A stretch of DNA of 64,000 nucleotides from [Actinobacillus] rossii (GTDB taxonomy: Bacteria > Pseudomonadota > Gammaproteobacteria > Enterobacterales > Pasteurellaceae). The translations under genes were made by a program, and so were the position numbers. The stretch is from positions 1,488,001-1,552,000 of the forward strand of contig UFRQ01000003.1 in the NCBI GenBank assembly GCA_900444965.1, in the 5' to 3' direction. Below are positions 20,347 to 31,939 of this stretch, piece after piece (positions within the stretch are counted from its first letter, which is position 1; each line of letters opens with the position of its first letter). The notes under the pieces are model-generated. The model saw nothing but the letters and a program-made list of their open reading frames with translations. It did not search any database and was not told the DNA's origin.

Positions 20347-20447
20347 TGTCTTTCTCCTAAATTTTATCCTAGGGTTTTGTAACTTCCAGCTCCAGCGGAG
20401 CTTATTATGCATAAACCTGTACGGCTCGCCGTGCGGGGAAAATATCG

Positions 20448-21272
20448 TTATTTCAGCCTCTTCTTACTTTCCGCAATCATCTTCTTCGCCGATAAATCGC
20501 TCACGACTTTTTTACCTGTTTTACTCTCTAGCTCTTGCAAAGCCACTTTAGCAACATTTCCGCCTTGTTCGGCGACTTTTTGATTTTCTTCAAAGGTTTC
20601 AGGATTAACAGCTTGGGAAATATCTTTCGCCTAGGCTTCCGCAAGCATATTCAAAATCAACTCGGTGTTGGTCATATTATCACGCAGGTTTTCCTTTTTT
20701 AACCCTTTGAATTGCTTGTATTCTTTGGTGGTTTTTCCGCTCCACGCTTTGGTGATAATATCGGTTAAAACGGCAAATTGTTGCCCTTCTTTTACGCCGA
20801 CACGTTTCCATTCATCTGTCAATTCCTTACGGATTTCAATACTTTTTAAACGTTGGTTAATCCAACTTTCCGAATAGCCTAATCGCAAGTAATCCTGCAT
20901 TGCTCGGTTGATGGTAAGTTCTGGATCTTGTAATTCATCTAAACGCTCACTTCCCACCTGAGCCAACCAAAGTTTAAATGGCTCAGCTTTTGGGGACGGA
21001 ATGGATTGAATTAAGCGCAGTAGTTGCGGTACATCGGCTACATCGCTTTTGTAAAATTTACCATCAGCAGCTTTCAATTTCAGTTGACTACAATTTGTAG
21101 CCAACTGACTTTCTTCCTTTTTAAGCCTTGTTTTCAATACACTCCAGTATTTTCTTGGATTAGAGCTTTCCGTCAAAACTTCGATTACATCAATAATCGA
21201 AAAATACCATTTTTCTTGCTCTTCGTCCCAAACGGAACGTACTTCTTTATGCTCAAAAAGTTTGATGTCCAT
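20448..21272 (-). pseudogene. BRO-N domain protein interrupted by an in-frame amber codon
   Basis: The frame runs 274 codons from 21272 to TAA at 20448-20450 but contains one TAG at 20631-20633 (codon 214). Before it lies a BRO-N/antirepressor-like domain (FEHKEVRSVWDEEQEKWYFS at about 6-25, then VLKTRLKKEESQL) and a conserved middle with SPKAEPFKLWLAQVGSERLD. After it the frame continues with family-like sequence (NPETFEENQKVAEQGGNVAK, and TGKKVVSDLSAKKM). One substitution thus truncates the protein by 60 residues. BRO-N proteins occur in phages and as DinD-like chromosomal genes; the function is unknown. An Actinobacillus-type uptake sequence lies just upstream. Confidence 0.82.
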
Positions 21273-21377
21273 ATTAGATTTTACAAGCGGTTAAATTTTC
21301 AGAATATTTTGCAACGTAATGCGATGAAAACTACAAAAGGCGGACTAATCAGCCCACCTTATAAGCCTGTTGAAAGA

Positions 21378-22928
<1,551 letters not shown>

Positions 22929-22957
22929 TTATCTTTTTTACAGAATATGTGAAAATA

Positions 22958-22973
22958 AGCCAAACGTTTTCCT
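22958..22973. promoter_or_regulatory. PurR-like operator (PUR box) between guaB and birA
   Basis: AGCCAAACGTTTTCCT matches the E. coli PurR consensus ACGCAAACGTTTTCNT at 13 of its 15 defined bases and holds the palindromic core AAACGTTT. It lies 114 bases before the guaB start, as expected for purine repression of guaBA, and 13 bases before birA. Confidence 0.7.
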
Positions 22974-22985
22974 GAGAGTATTTAT

Positions 22986-23921
22986 ATGGTTCAACTATTA
23001 AATATTTTAGCCGATTGCCAACCGCATTCTTTTGAAAAATTGACCGCACTTTTGGCATTGAATGATGAACAACTTTTAGCTGAAATTTCAGCATTACAAG
23101 CACAAGGCATTCGAATTGATACGAGTTTAGGTGAAGTAAAAATTGTGGCTCAAACCAAGCCGATAAGTGCGGTGAAAATTCAGCACGTTTTTTCTAAGCA
23201 AAAAGTGATTTACCACCCGATCATCAATTCGACCAACCAATTTTTGTTATCAAATATTGGACGTTTAAATAAAGGCGATATTTGTTTAACCGAACATCAA
23301 ACTGCAGGGCGGGGGCGGCGTGGTCGTCAATGGCAATCACCATTTGGTGGTTTAGCGATGTTTAGTCTCATTTGGCAAGTGGATGCTCATAAACCCATTG
23401 ACGGATTAAGTTTAGTTGTTGGCATGGCAATTTGTGATGCACTGCACCGTTTGGGGGCGCAGGGTGTGATGTTGAAGTGGCCTAATGATTTATTATTAAA
23501 TGGTCGAAAATTAGCGGGAATTTTAATTGAAATTGCCAATACTGAGAAGGGGAAAATCAATCTTGTGATTGGTATAGGTATTAATGTTGCTATTCCAAAA
23601 GATGATAATCAAATCAATCAACCTTGGGCAAATTTGATTGAAACTTTGCCACAAATTGACCGCACTTTGTTACTGATAGAAGTCATTAAAGAAGTACAAA
23701 ATGCATTAATTGAATTTGAACAAAAAGGTATTCGCTCTGAATTTAGAGAACGATGGAATCAATATGATGAATTTTGGGGTGATGATGTGAATGTCATTAC
23801 AGAAAAAAGCACGATTTCAGGGATTGAGCGGGGTATTGATGAGCGTGGTTATTTACAAGTTTTGGTCAATGATGAATTAATGAAATTTAATGGCGGTGAA
23901 GTGTCTTTAAGACGGAAGTAA
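22986..23921 (+). CDS. birA: Biotin operon repressor / biotin--[acetyl-CoA-carboxylase] ligase
   Basis: The 311-residue bifunctional BirA has an N-terminal winged helix (about 1-60) and a ligase core with TAGRGRRGRQWQSPFGG (about 107-123, the biotinyl-AMP loop) and LKWPNDLLLNGRKLAGIL (about 165-182). A C-terminal SH3-like domain follows. It biotinylates AccB and represses biotin synthesis genes. It lies divergently from guaB across a 141-base gap carrying the PurR-like site. Confidence 0.96.
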   Translation: MVQLLNILADCQPHSFEKLTALLALNDEQLLAEISALQAQGIRIDTSLGEVKIVAQTKPISAVKIQHVFSKQKVIYHPIINSTNQFLLSNIGRLNKGDICLTEHQTAGRGRRGRQWQSPFGGLAMFSLIWQVDAHKPIDGLSLVVGMAICDALHRLGAQGVMLKWPNDLLLNGRKLAGILIEIANTEKGKINLVIGIGINVAIPKDDNQINQPWANLIETLPQIDRTLLLIEVIKEVQNALIEFEQKGIRSEFRERWNQYDEFWGDDVNVITEKSTISGIERGIDERGYLQVLVNDELMKFNGGEVSLRRK

Positions 23922-23966
23922 TGATGTATGGGACGTATGGGTACGCCCCTATATTGGCTCAACAGG

Positions 23967-25289
23967 TTACGAATTTCCGTCCGCTAAATCTTGAATTAGA
24001 ATTTTAGAGCGACGTTGATAATTGTAATGTTCACGTTTTTCTTTCGGTAAATCTTCCACATTTGCCATTCTGAAACCACGTTCTTGGAACCAATGAACGG
24101 TGCGAGTGGTTAACACAAATAATTTTTCGATACCGAGATCCCGTGCACGTTTTTGGATTTCAGCCAACAAAATGTTACCACGTGATGAACTACGATAATC
24201 AGGGTGAACGGCAACACAAGCCATTTCTGCCATTTTTTCTTCGTCATACACATTAAGCGCAGCACAAGCAATAATCACGCCGTCGCGGTCGATAATTGTG
24301 TAGCGATTGATGTCCATTTCTAATTGTTCACGAGAGCGTTTAACTAAAATACCTTGTTGTTCAAGTGGGTGAATGAGTTCGAGTAAGCTTGGAATATCAC
24401 GCGCCGTCGCAATTCGAATATCTTCGGAGTTTTCCATAGAAAGCTGTGTACCCACACCATCACGAGTAAATAATTCTTGTAATAATGAACCGTCTTCTTC
24501 ATAGCTTAATAAGTGTGAACGATGTACGCCTGCACGGCACACATCAATTGCAGCCTGTAAAAAACGAGCTTGTGAGCTGTGGTATTGATTTTGTTCAATC
24601 AGTTTTTGTAGATGAAGGGCGGCGTCTTGTGGTAATAAGTCAGGAATTGAAATTCCGTCTTTGTCTAGGATCCCTTGTGTTGAACTAAATCCGATTAATT
24701 TTTCCGCTTTTAATTTAATTGCTACCTGTGTCGTGATTTCTTCAAAAGGCAGGTTAAAGCTTTCACCTGTTACCGATGGAGCAACTGGACCAATTAACAC
24801 GATCGCATCTTTTTCGAGTTGTTGTTTGATGTTTTCTACTTCAATACGACGCAGTTTGCCGCTAAGCAAATAATCTACACCATCATCGACCCCAATCGGT
24901 TGAGCAAGAATGAAGTTGCTACTGACAACGTTTAACAATGGTGAGTGGGGAAGTCGCATAGAAAGACGTGCAGTTATATCGTAATTGAGTTTTCCGGCAG
25001 CTTGTTTAACTAACTCGAGAGTACGTAAATCGGTAACACGAATATTTTTGTGATATTGCGGTTGAATATTATTTTGCAACAGTAATTCATTAATTTGATA
25101 ACGTGCACCAAACACGATAATGAGTTTTATGCCAAGACTATGCAACAATCTTATATCGCTGATAATATTAATAAAATTATGGCTAGCAATAGTATCACCG
25201 TCAAGCATAATAACGAATGTTTTACCGCGGTGCATATTCACATATGGTGTGGATTGTCTGAACCATTGAACTAATTCCGTGCTGCGCAT
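23967..25289 (-). CDS. argA: N-acetylglutamate synthase
   Basis: The 440-residue ArgA has an amino-acid kinase-like domain (about 1-290, including [15 protein letters not shown] and [11 protein letters not shown]) and a GNAT acetyltransferase domain ([19 protein letters not shown] near 365). It makes N-acetylglutamate, the first step of arginine synthesis, and in this family is feedback-inhibited by arginine. ATG 25289 follows AAGGAAGACCT, a good Shine-Dalgarno sequence; the start at 25316 falls in the operator. Tandem ARG boxes upstream indicate ArgR repression. Confidence 0.96.
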   Translation of the reverse strand: MRSTELVQWFRQSTPYVNMHRGKTFVIMLDGDTIASHNFINIISDIRLLHSLGIKLIIVFGARYQINELLLQNNIQPQYHKNIRVTDLRTLELVKQAAGKLNYDITARLSMRLPHSPLLNVVSSNFILAQPIGVDDGVDYLLSGKLRRIEVENIKQQLEKDAIVLIGPVAPSVTGESFNLPFEEITTQVAIKLKAEKLIGFSSTQGILDKDGISIPDLLPQDAALHLQKLIEQNQYHSSQARFLQAAIDVCRAGVHRSHLLSYEEDGSLLQELFTRDGVGTQLSMENSEDIRIATARDIPSLLELIHPLEQQGILVKRSREQLEMDINRYTIIDRDGVIIACAALNVYDEEKMAEMACVAVHPDYRSSSRGNILLAEIQKRARDLGIEKLFVLTTRTVHWFQERGFRMANVEDLPKEKREHYNYQRRSKILIQDLADGNS

Positions 25290-25299
25290 AGGTCTTCCT

Positions 25300-25338
25300 T
25301 TTAAATAATTATTCATTTATTTTGAATATATATTCATT
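25300..25338. promoter_or_regulatory. Tandem ARG boxes (ArgR operator) of argA
   Basis: A perfect 14-base palindrome TGAATATATATTCA lies at 25323-25336, and a weaker half-conserved copy TAAATAATTATTCA at 25302-25315. Their centres are exactly 21 bp apart, which is the spacing of two 18-bp ARG boxes separated by 3 bp for one ArgR hexamer. Confidence 0.85.
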
Positions 25339-25443
25339 TTAATGGAGATGCAAGTAAAAAATCAACGAACTCTCTACTAAAGTGCGGTCATTTTAGCGCA
25401 TATTTTGATATAATTCGTCAAATTTCCTATTGTGAGACCTCTA

Positions 25444-27594
25444 ATGAAAGCACTTTTCGCAACCACATCTCGTGGCTTTGAAGAATTATTGAAAGTAGAA
25501 TTAACTGAACTTGGTGCAACTGAATGTAAAGTGGCGCAAGGCGGTGTACATTTTATGGCAGATGATGAAACGCAATATCGGGTATTAATGTGGTCGCGCC
25601 TTGCATCACGTGTATTATTGCCGTTAATTGAAACCAAAGTTTACAGCGATTTGGATTTATATAGTGCGGTCGTGGGCTATAATTGGTTAGCGCAATTTGA
25701 CGAAAAAGTGCATTTTTTCGTGGATTTTAATGGAACGAATCGTGAAATTCGTCATAGTCAATTTGGTGCAATGCGTGTCAAAGATGGGATTGTAGATTAT
25801 TTTGAACGTCAGGGGTTGCCACGTCCAAGTGTGGATAAAGAGCATCCTGATATCCGAATTCATGCTTATTTGAACCGTGAAACCTTGATTATTTCTTTAG
25901 ATTTGAGTGGCGATGCACTACATTTCCGTGGTTACAGAGAAGATACTGGTGTAGCACCATTGCGCGAAACTTTAGCCGCAGCAATTGTGTTGCGTTCAGG
26001 TTGGCAACAGGGAATACCACTGGTGGATCCTATGTGTGGTTCGGGAACTTTATTAATTGAAGCGGCACAAATGGAAGCGAAGATCGCGCCACAGTTACAT
26101 CGGATGCATTGGGGCTTTGATTTTTGGAAAGGGCATAATCAAGCGACTTGGGATAAGGTAAAAACAGAAGCAGCTGATGTGGCAAAAATAGAATTCAATA
26201 AAAATCCATCACCGCATTTTTATGGATTTGATTTAGATCATCGTGTGTTGCAAAAAGCACAACGGAATGCCAAAAATGCGGGTATTGCCCATCTTGTTCA
26301 ATTTAAACAAGGCGATGTGGCAGCGTTGAAAAATCCTGTTGAAACAGGTGAAAAAGGGACGCTGATTTGTAATCCGCCTTATGGGGAACGTTTAGGCACA
26401 ACGCCGGCGTTAATTGCTTTATATTCTGTGTTTGGTCAACGTTTAAAACAGCAATTTGCCGGTTGGAATGCGTCAATTTTTAGTAGCGAAGAAGGGTTGC
26501 TGGATTGTTTGCGTATGCGCTCATTCCGTCAATTTAAAGCGAAAAACGGTCCTTTAGATTGTATTCAGAAAAACTATCAAATTTCTGACCGCGCTTTGAC
26601 GCAAAATGAGCATGAAAGTGCGGTGCAAAATTTAGCTTTTTTACCACAAGTGGATGTGGCGGTAGATTTTGCCAATCGCTTGCAAAAAAATATCAAGAAA
26701 ATTGAAAAATGGGCGAAACAGCAGGAACTTGATGCTTATCGTTTATATGATGCTGATTTGCCTGAATATAATTTGGCGGTAGATCGTTATGTAGATCATA
26801 TTGTGGTGCAAGAATATGCTGCGCCGAAAAATATTGACGAAAATAAAGCACGTCAACGTCTGTTAGATGCAGTAACAGCAACGCTTTCGGTAACAGGTGT
26901 CGAAACCAATAAATTGATTTTAAAAGTACGCCAAAAACAAAAAGGCACCAATCAATATGAAAAATTGGCAAATAAAGGCGAGTATTTTTATGTAAACGAA
27001 TACGGCGCGAAATTATGGGTCAATTTGACGGATTATTTGGATACGGGTTTATTTTTAGATCACCGTTTAACCCGAAAAATAGTTGGGGAGATGGCAAAAG
27101 ATAAAGACTTTTTAAATCTTTTTGCTTACACAGGTTCGGCGACCGTTCATGCGGCATTAGGCGGAGCAAAATCGACCACGACTGTTGATATGTCTAATAC
27201 TTATTTGAATTGGGCAGAGCAAAATTTAATTTTGAATAATGTGGATGGTAAGCAACACAAATTGATCCAAGCAGATTGTTTGCAATGGCTTGAGCGGTGT
27301 GATCGTCAGTTTGATTTGATTTTTGTAGATCCCCCAACATTCTCAAATTCTAAACGAATGGAAGATAGCTGGGATGTTCAGCGTGATCATATTAAATTAA
27401 TGAAAAATTTAAAACGCATTTTACGCCAAGACGGTACGATTATCTTTTCTAACAATAAACGCGGGTTCAAAATGGATTTTGATGCGCTTGCCGAATTAGG
27501 TTTAAGTGCGGTAGAAATTTCTAGCAAAACCTTACCGCTTGATTTTGAACGTAATAAACAAATTCATAATTGTTGGATTGTAAAAAACGCGTAA
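25444..27594 (+). CDS. rlmL: Bifunctional 23S rRNA (guanine-2445-N2 / guanine-2069-N7) methyltransferase RlmKL
   Basis: From the ATG at 25444 the protein has 716 residues. The N-terminal THUMP domain is followed by the RlmL methyltransferase with [16 protein letters not shown] and [13 protein letters not shown] (an NPPY motif). The C-terminal RlmK methyltransferase carries [19 protein letters not shown] and [13 protein letters not shown]. The fused form is typical of gammaproteobacteria. A GTG 12 bases upstream is possible, but ATG matches the family N terminus ([16 protein letters not shown]). Confidence 0.96.
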   Translation: MKALFATTSRGFEELLKVELTELGATECKVAQGGVHFMADDETQYRVLMWSRLASRVLLPLIETKVYSDLDLYSAVVGYNWLAQFDEKVHFFVDFNGTNREIRHSQFGAMRVKDGIVDYFERQGLPRPSVDKEHPDIRIHAYLNRETLIISLDLSGDALHFRGYREDTGVAPLRETLAAAIVLRSGWQQGIPLVDPMCGSGTLLIEAAQMEAKIAPQLHRMHWGFDFWKGHNQATWDKVKTEAADVAKIEFNKNPSPHFYGFDLDHRVLQKAQRNAKNAGIAHLVQFKQGDVAALKNPVETGEKGTLICNPPYGERLGTTPALIALYSVFGQRLKQQFAGWNASIFSSEEGLLDCLRMRSFRQFKAKNGPLDCIQKNYQISDRALTQNEHESAVQNLAFLPQVDVAVDFANRLQKNIKKIEKWAKQQELDAYRLYDADLPEYNLAVDRYVDHIVVQEYAAPKNIDENKARQRLLDAVTATLSVTGVETNKLILKVRQKQKGTNQYEKLANKGEYFYVNEYGAKLWVNLTDYLDTGLFLDHRLTRKIVGEMAKDKDFLNLFAYTGSATVHAALGGAKSTTTVDMSNTYLNWAEQNLILNNVDGKQHKLIQADCLQWLERCDRQFDLIFVDPPTFSNSKRMEDSWDVQRDHIKLMKNLKRILRQDGTIIFSNNKRGFKMDFDALAELGLSAVEISSKTLPLDFERNKQIHNCWIVKNA

Positions 27595-27620
27595 ATTTCT
27601 GAGCGCACTTATAAAAAGAA

Positions 27621-27652
27621 AACCCCGAAATTGTTTTCGGGGTTTGTTTTTA
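27621..27652. terminator. Bidirectional terminator between rlmL and potD
   Basis: AACCCCGAAA pairs with TTTCGGGGTT, with A-rich and T-rich flanks serving the two convergent genes. Confidence 0.9.
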
Positions 27653-27664
27653 TCTGCACATCGA

Positions 27665-28762
27665 TTATTTCGCGGCTTTTAATTCTTGATAGTATTTTTC
27701 GTAAAGTTCAACCGCTTCACCTACATCATCTTGCCAATGTGATTTTTGCAATACTTCCGCTGTTGGGTAGATCGCAGGATCGTTGGTGATTTCTGCAGGT
27801 AATTTAGCTTTTGCTTTTACATTAGAAGTTGGATAACCAATTTCAAGTGTTAATTTTTCAGCCACTTTTTCACTTAATAAGTAGTTAATCAATTTATGTG
27901 CGGCTTCTGGGTGTTTTGCATTAGCAGGAATTGCTAAAGTATCAACCCATAATACTGGACCTTCTTTCGGGAATACCATGTCAATAGTACCCGGGGCTTC
28001 TTTTTTCGCAATGCGAACAGAGCCGTTCCATAATTGACCTAATTCAACTTCACCTGAAATGAATGAGTTTGCAGGGTTGTCAGAGTTGAATGAAAGTACA
28101 TTTGGACGTAATTTCAACAATTCTTCGTAGGCTGCTTTAATTTCTTCAGGTTTTGTTGTGTTAGGATTTAAGCCTAATTTTACTAATGCAATATTGAATA
28201 CTTCACGTGCATCGTCTAATAATTGTACTTTACCCGCAAATTCAGGTTTCCATAAATCGCCCCAAGATGTGAAATCAGCGCCTTTATAGGTTTTTACATT
28301 ATAAGCAATACCTGGCGCACCTAATAATTGCGGTAAGCTATATTTGTTGCCTTTGTCGTAAGGTTTGTTTAACCAATCTGGATCAAGCTCTGCGATTACA
28401 GGTAATTTGCTGTGATCTAATTCTTTTAACATACCTTCACGAGCCATTTTAGATACGAAGTAGTTTGATGGTGCGATGACATCATAACCGTCATCACCTG
28501 CGCCTTGTAATTTTACTTTGGCGTACATGGTTTCGTTTGATTCAAGGCTAGAAACATTGACTTTAATGCCAGTTTCTTTGGTGAATTCGTCTAATAAACC
28601 GTCTGGAACATATTCAGTCCAAGTGTATAAATTAACCACTTTTTCTTCTGAAGCTTGTGCTTGCGCGTTGTTTGCAGCGTCAGTTTTGCTTTCTTTATCA
28701 TTACAACCTGTCACCGCAACTGCTACTAAGCTAGCCGCGAAAAGACCTGCTAATTTTTTCAT
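27665..28762 (-). CDS. potD: Spermidine/putrescine ABC transporter substrate-binding protein PotD
   Basis: The 365-residue precursor has a lipoprotein signal ending AVTGC (Cys20), a linker rich in Ala/Gln, and the PotD fold (VNLYTWTEYVPDGLLDEF at about 43-60, LLGAPGIAYNVKTYKG, and ELGQLWNGSVRIAKKE). It captures polyamines in the periplasm for PotABC. It is last in potABCD but separated from potC by 143 bases with a terminator-like stem, so it may be expressed differently from the permease genes. Confidence 0.95.
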   Translation of the reverse strand: MKKLAGLFAASLVAVAVTGCNDKESKTDAANNAQAQASEEKVVNLYTWTEYVPDGLLDEFTKETGIKVNVSSLESNETMYAKVKLQGAGDDGYDVIAPSNYFVSKMAREGMLKELDHSKLPVIAELDPDWLNKPYDKGNKYSLPQLLGAPGIAYNVKTYKGADFTSWGDLWKPEFAGKVQLLDDAREVFNIALVKLGLNPNTTKPEEIKAAYEELLKLRPNVLSFNSDNPANSFISGEVELGQLWNGSVRIAKKEAPGTIDMVFPKEGPVLWVDTLAIPANAKHPEAAHKLINYLLSEKVAEKLTLEIGYPTSNVKAKAKLPAEITNDPAIYPTAEVLQKSHWQDDVGEAVELYEKYYQELKAAK

Positions 28763-28818
28763 TTAGATTTTCTCCAATGATTATGTTAAGAGTATCCGCC
28801 TTCCCAATGCGAAGGCAT

Positions 28819-28842
28819 AAAAAAACGCCTGACTTTAGGCTA
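28819..28842 (-). terminator. Possible intercistronic terminator between potC and potD
   Basis: On the minus strand GCCT and AGGC form a short stem followed by TTTTTTT. The stem is only 4-5 bp, so partial termination is the most one can claim. Confidence 0.4.
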
Positions 28843-28905
28843 GTATGTAGCTTAACGGTCGAGCGCTATTTTAAGGCTAAAAGTGCGGTCTGTCTAGCCA
28901 GAGTT

Positions 28906-29676
28906 TTAGGCTTTGTTCTTACGACCAATTATTTGACCAATTAACACTAAAGCTAGCGATAATACGATCATAATGGTTGCTAAAGCATTTACTTCAGGCG
29001 TAACCCCCGTTTTTACTAATGAATAGATTTTTAATGGTAAAATTTCATAACTTGCACCACTCACAAAGGACGACACAACGACGTCATCTAGAGACAGTGT
29101 GAAACTTAATAACCAACCTGAAATAATTGCTGGTAATGCTAATGGCAGAATGATTTTACGTAAAATCGTAATTTCACTTGCACCTAAGTCACGTGCTGCT
29201 TCGAGCATACGAATGTCAAAGCCTTTTAAACGCGAATAAACACTGACTACCACGTAAGGTAAACAGAAAGTAATATGAGCCAACAATAATGACCAAAAAC
29301 CTAGAGAAATCCCCACGATCATAAACAACGCGAGCAAAGATACTGCCATCACAATGTCTGGGGACATCATCACAACAAATAGCATACCGCTTACTGCTTG
29401 TTTACCGCGGAATTTATAGCGGTAAAGCGCGATTGCAGTTAAACCACCAATAATGGTTGCAAGTGTTGCACCAAAGAAAGCGATCACTACAGAGTGGATG
29501 GCAGCTTGGATTAATGTGTCGTTGCTAAATAAACGTTCGTACCAGTTCCAACTAAAACCTTTCCAGCTTAAACCATAACGATCTTCATTGAATGAATTTC
29601 CCACTAAAATGACAATTGGAATGTACAAATAGGCGTACACAACCAACATAAATAAACTACGTAGTATGCGACCCAT
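28906..29676 (-). CDS. potC: Spermidine/putrescine ABC transporter permease PotC
   Basis: This 256-residue inner-membrane permease has six or so hydrophobic segments and the ABC permease EAA loop MLEAARDLGASEITILRKIILP, seen in two overlapping parts around 157-178. It pairs with PotB to form the channel and docks on PotA. It starts at a TAATG one-base overlap with the potB stop. Confidence 0.95.
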   Translation of the reverse strand: MGRILRSLFMLVVYAYLYIPIVILVGNSFNEDRYGLSWKGFSWNWYERLFSNDTLIQAAIHSVVIAFFGATLATIIGGLTAIALYRYKFRGKQAVSGMLFVVMMSPDIVMAVSLLALFMIVGISLGFWSLLLAHITFCLPYVVVSVYSRLKGFDIRMLEAARDLGASEITILRKIILPLALPAIISGWLLSFTLSLDDVVVSSFVSGASYEILPLKIYSLVKTGVTPEVNALATIMIVLSLALVLIGQIIGRKNKA

Positions 29677-30530
29677 TATTCTAACTCCACTTTCTTATTC
29701 AGTAATTTATTCGCTTTATAGTAAACGAAGATGAGCAATGCCATTAAAATTGTTAAGCCGATACTAATTGCTGCACCAAAAGGCCAGTTACGAGATACTA
29801 AGAATTCGCTCTTAATCACATTACCTACAAGTAAGACTTTTGCTCCACCCAATAAGTCCGCTACATAGAACATTCCCATCGCAGGAAGTAATACAAGTAA
29901 GCAACCTGATACGATTCCAGGCATTGTGAGTGGAATAATAATTTTCACAAAGCGTTGGAATGCATTTGCCCCGAGATCTTTTGCTGCTTCTAATAAGCGT
30001 AAATCTAATTTTTCAATAGCAGAATAGAGCGGTAAAATCATAAATGGCAACAATAAGTAGACCAAACCAATAATTACTGCCACTTCGGTATTTAAAATAC
30101 GAATAGGCTCACTAATTAAACCAAGAGAAAGTAAGAATTCATTAAGAATCCCTTTTACACCTAAGAATACTTTCATTCCGTAAATACGAATTAATGAGTT
30201 TGTCCAGAACGGTAATACTAACAAAAACATTAAAATTGGGCGGTATTTCGCATTAATTTTTGTCATTATAAAAGCAAACGGATAACCTATAACAAGGCAA
30301 AGTACCGTTGCAATGATTGACATATACAATGAGTTCCAAACTACCGTACCGTAAAGCGGTTCAAATAGGCGAGTATAGTTCTCAAAAGTAAATGGTAACG
30401 CATAGAAGTTACTTGCATCTTTACTTAAAAAGCTGACTAAAAACACCAGAAAGTTTGGTGCAAATACAAAGAAGATCAGCCATGCAAAGATGATAGTAAC
30501 GACAATTTTTTGAAATTTATTCGTCTTCAT
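29676..30530 (-). CDS. potB: Spermidine/putrescine ABC transporter permease PotB
   Basis: The 284-residue permease has about six membrane segments and the EAA-type coupling loop [20 protein letters not shown] (about 180-199). It overlaps the end of potA by 14 bases and potC by one, so potABC are translationally coupled. Confidence 0.95.
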   Translation of the reverse strand: MKTNKFQKIVVTIIFAWLIFFVFAPNFLVFLVSFLSKDASNFYALPFTFENYTRLFEPLYGTVVWNSLYMSIIATVLCLVIGYPFAFIMTKINAKYRPILMFLLVLPFWTNSLIRIYGMKVFLGVKGILNEFLLSLGLISEPIRILNTEVAVIIGLVYLLLPFMILPLYSAIEKLDLRLLEAAKDLGANAFQRFVKIIIPLTMPGIVSGCLLVLLPAMGMFYVADLLGGAKVLLVGNVIKSEFLVSRNWPFGAAISIGLTILMALLIFVYYKANKLLNKKVELE

Positions 30531-31629
30531 CGTTTAAGACCACTTCCCATTTTTCAATCCAAGTTACGCCCACTTTTTGATCGAGTGAGTGATCGATATT
30601 TGGATCATCTTCATTAAAGAATTCGCTGACAAGCACCATTTTACCGTTATGTGCTAGCTCAACTGTAGATTCAAGCGTCATTCCTTTATAGTTGCGCTCT
30701 CGAATATGGCCGATGATTTTGCTAGATTGTTCGTCATCATCCAGCTCTTCTAACAACACGTCTTCTGGGCGTAATAACACTTTTAATTTTTGATTTGGCT
30801 GAACTTCTTGCTCAACGTAAATATCACAAATACGCCCTTCTACGTTAGCACGCACACGTTGTGCATCAATACGTTCAATCACGGTAGCGTCAAAGATGTT
30901 AATTTCACCAATAAATTTTGCTACGAACAAATTACGCGGTTCTTCATAAATTTCACGTGGTGAACCATCTTGTTCAATATTACCTTTACGTAACACGATA
31001 ATTCGGTCAGACATTGTTAAAGCTTCCTCTTGATCATGCGTCACGAAAATAAAGGTAATGCCTAACTTACGCTGTAAGGATTTCAATTCATTTTGCATTT
31101 TCTTACGTAATTTGTAATCTAATGCCGATAAAGATTCGTCTAATAATAATACTTTCGGTTTATTCACAACGGCACGCGCAATCGCAATACGTTGTTGTTG
31201 ACCACCTGAAAGTTGGGTAGGCTTACGATCAGCCATTTCTTCCAATTGAACCATACGTAATGCGTCAAGTACGCGCGTTTTAATTTCGCTTTCTGCCACT
31301 TTTTGCATACGCAAACCAAATGCCACATTATCAAAAATGGTCATATGCGGGAATAATGCATAACTTTGGAACACAGTATTCACATGACGATGTTCCGCAG
31401 GGATGTTTGTGACATCCTCTCCATCAATAATAATTTGGCCACCATTCGCTTCTTCAAAACCAGCAATTAAGCGTAAAACAGTTGTTTTACCGCAACCTGA
31501 TGGTCCAAGAATTGTCACGAATTCACCATTATTAATCGTTAAGTTGAAGTCATTAATAATTGTGTTATCGCCGTAAGCTTTTTTCAATGAACGTAGCTCA
31601 ACGATAGGCTTTTTAGTCGTTGTTTCCAC
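30517..31629 (-). CDS. potA: Spermidine/putrescine ABC transporter ATPase PotA
   Basis: The 370-residue ABC ATPase has Walker [10 protein letters not shown] (about 42-50), the signature [10 protein letters not shown] (about 139-148), Walker B KVLLLDES and a C-terminal TOBE-like regulatory domain ([11 protein letters not shown] region). It powers polyamine import through PotBC. The start is GTG at 31629 with an AGGAG about 12 bases upstream, which is a long spacing. No better start is seen, and the N terminus [14 protein letters not shown] fits the family. Confidence 0.95.
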   Translation of the reverse strand: METTTKKPIVELRSLKKAYGDNTIINDFNLTINNGEFVTILGPSGCGKTTVLRLIAGFEEANGGQIIIDGEDVTNIPAEHRHVNTVFQSYALFPHMTIFDNVAFGLRMQKVAESEIKTRVLDALRMVQLEEMADRKPTQLSGGQQQRIAIARAVVNKPKVLLLDESLSALDYKLRKKMQNELKSLQRKLGITFIFVTHDQEEALTMSDRIIVLRKGNIEQDGSPREIYEEPRNLFVAKFIGEINIFDATVIERIDAQRVRANVEGRICDIYVEQEVQPNQKLKVLLRPEDVLLEELDDDEQSSKIIGHIRERNYKGMTLESTVELAHNGKMVLVSEFFNEDDPNIDHSLDQKVGVTWIEKWEVVLNDEDE

Positions 31630-31649
31630 TAGCTTTGGTTTCTCCTAGT

Positions 31650-31680
31650 CAATAACATAATAAAATTTGAAATGTTATTG
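31650..31680. promoter_or_regulatory. Inverted repeat upstream of potA
   Basis: CAATAACAT at 31650-31658 and ATGTTATTG at 31672-31680 form perfect 9-base arms 13 bases apart, 21 bases before the potA GTG. It could be an operator or a 5' UTR stem. The rest of the roughly 310-base gap between potA and pepT holds A/T-rich sequence with a USS at about 31877-31885 and no gene I can support. Confidence 0.45.
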
Positions 31681-31939
31681 AGAAAAGATGAAAGAAATAC
31701 GCCTGCAAATATTTGCAGACACCAAGATAAAATTAAGATGATATGATAAAGCCAACTGGGGATAAATGAAAGCCATTATTGCCCCTTGGCAAAATTTTTT
31801 GTCAAAAAAATTTGATCTAGCTTATAAAAAAGCCTTTTTTTCCAAATTTAATAAGAAATTTTGTTATATATCAAAAAAGTGCGGTGAAAAAATTGGTAGA
31901 TTTAATAAAAAGTTTTATGGATTATTGAAAGGTGGTTAT

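Noticed and set aside
31766..31939. 58-residue extension of PepT from ATG 31766
   Set aside because: The Lys/Phe-rich stretch comes from AT-rich intergenic DNA with a USS; the Shine-Dalgarno sequence and family N terminus are at 31940.
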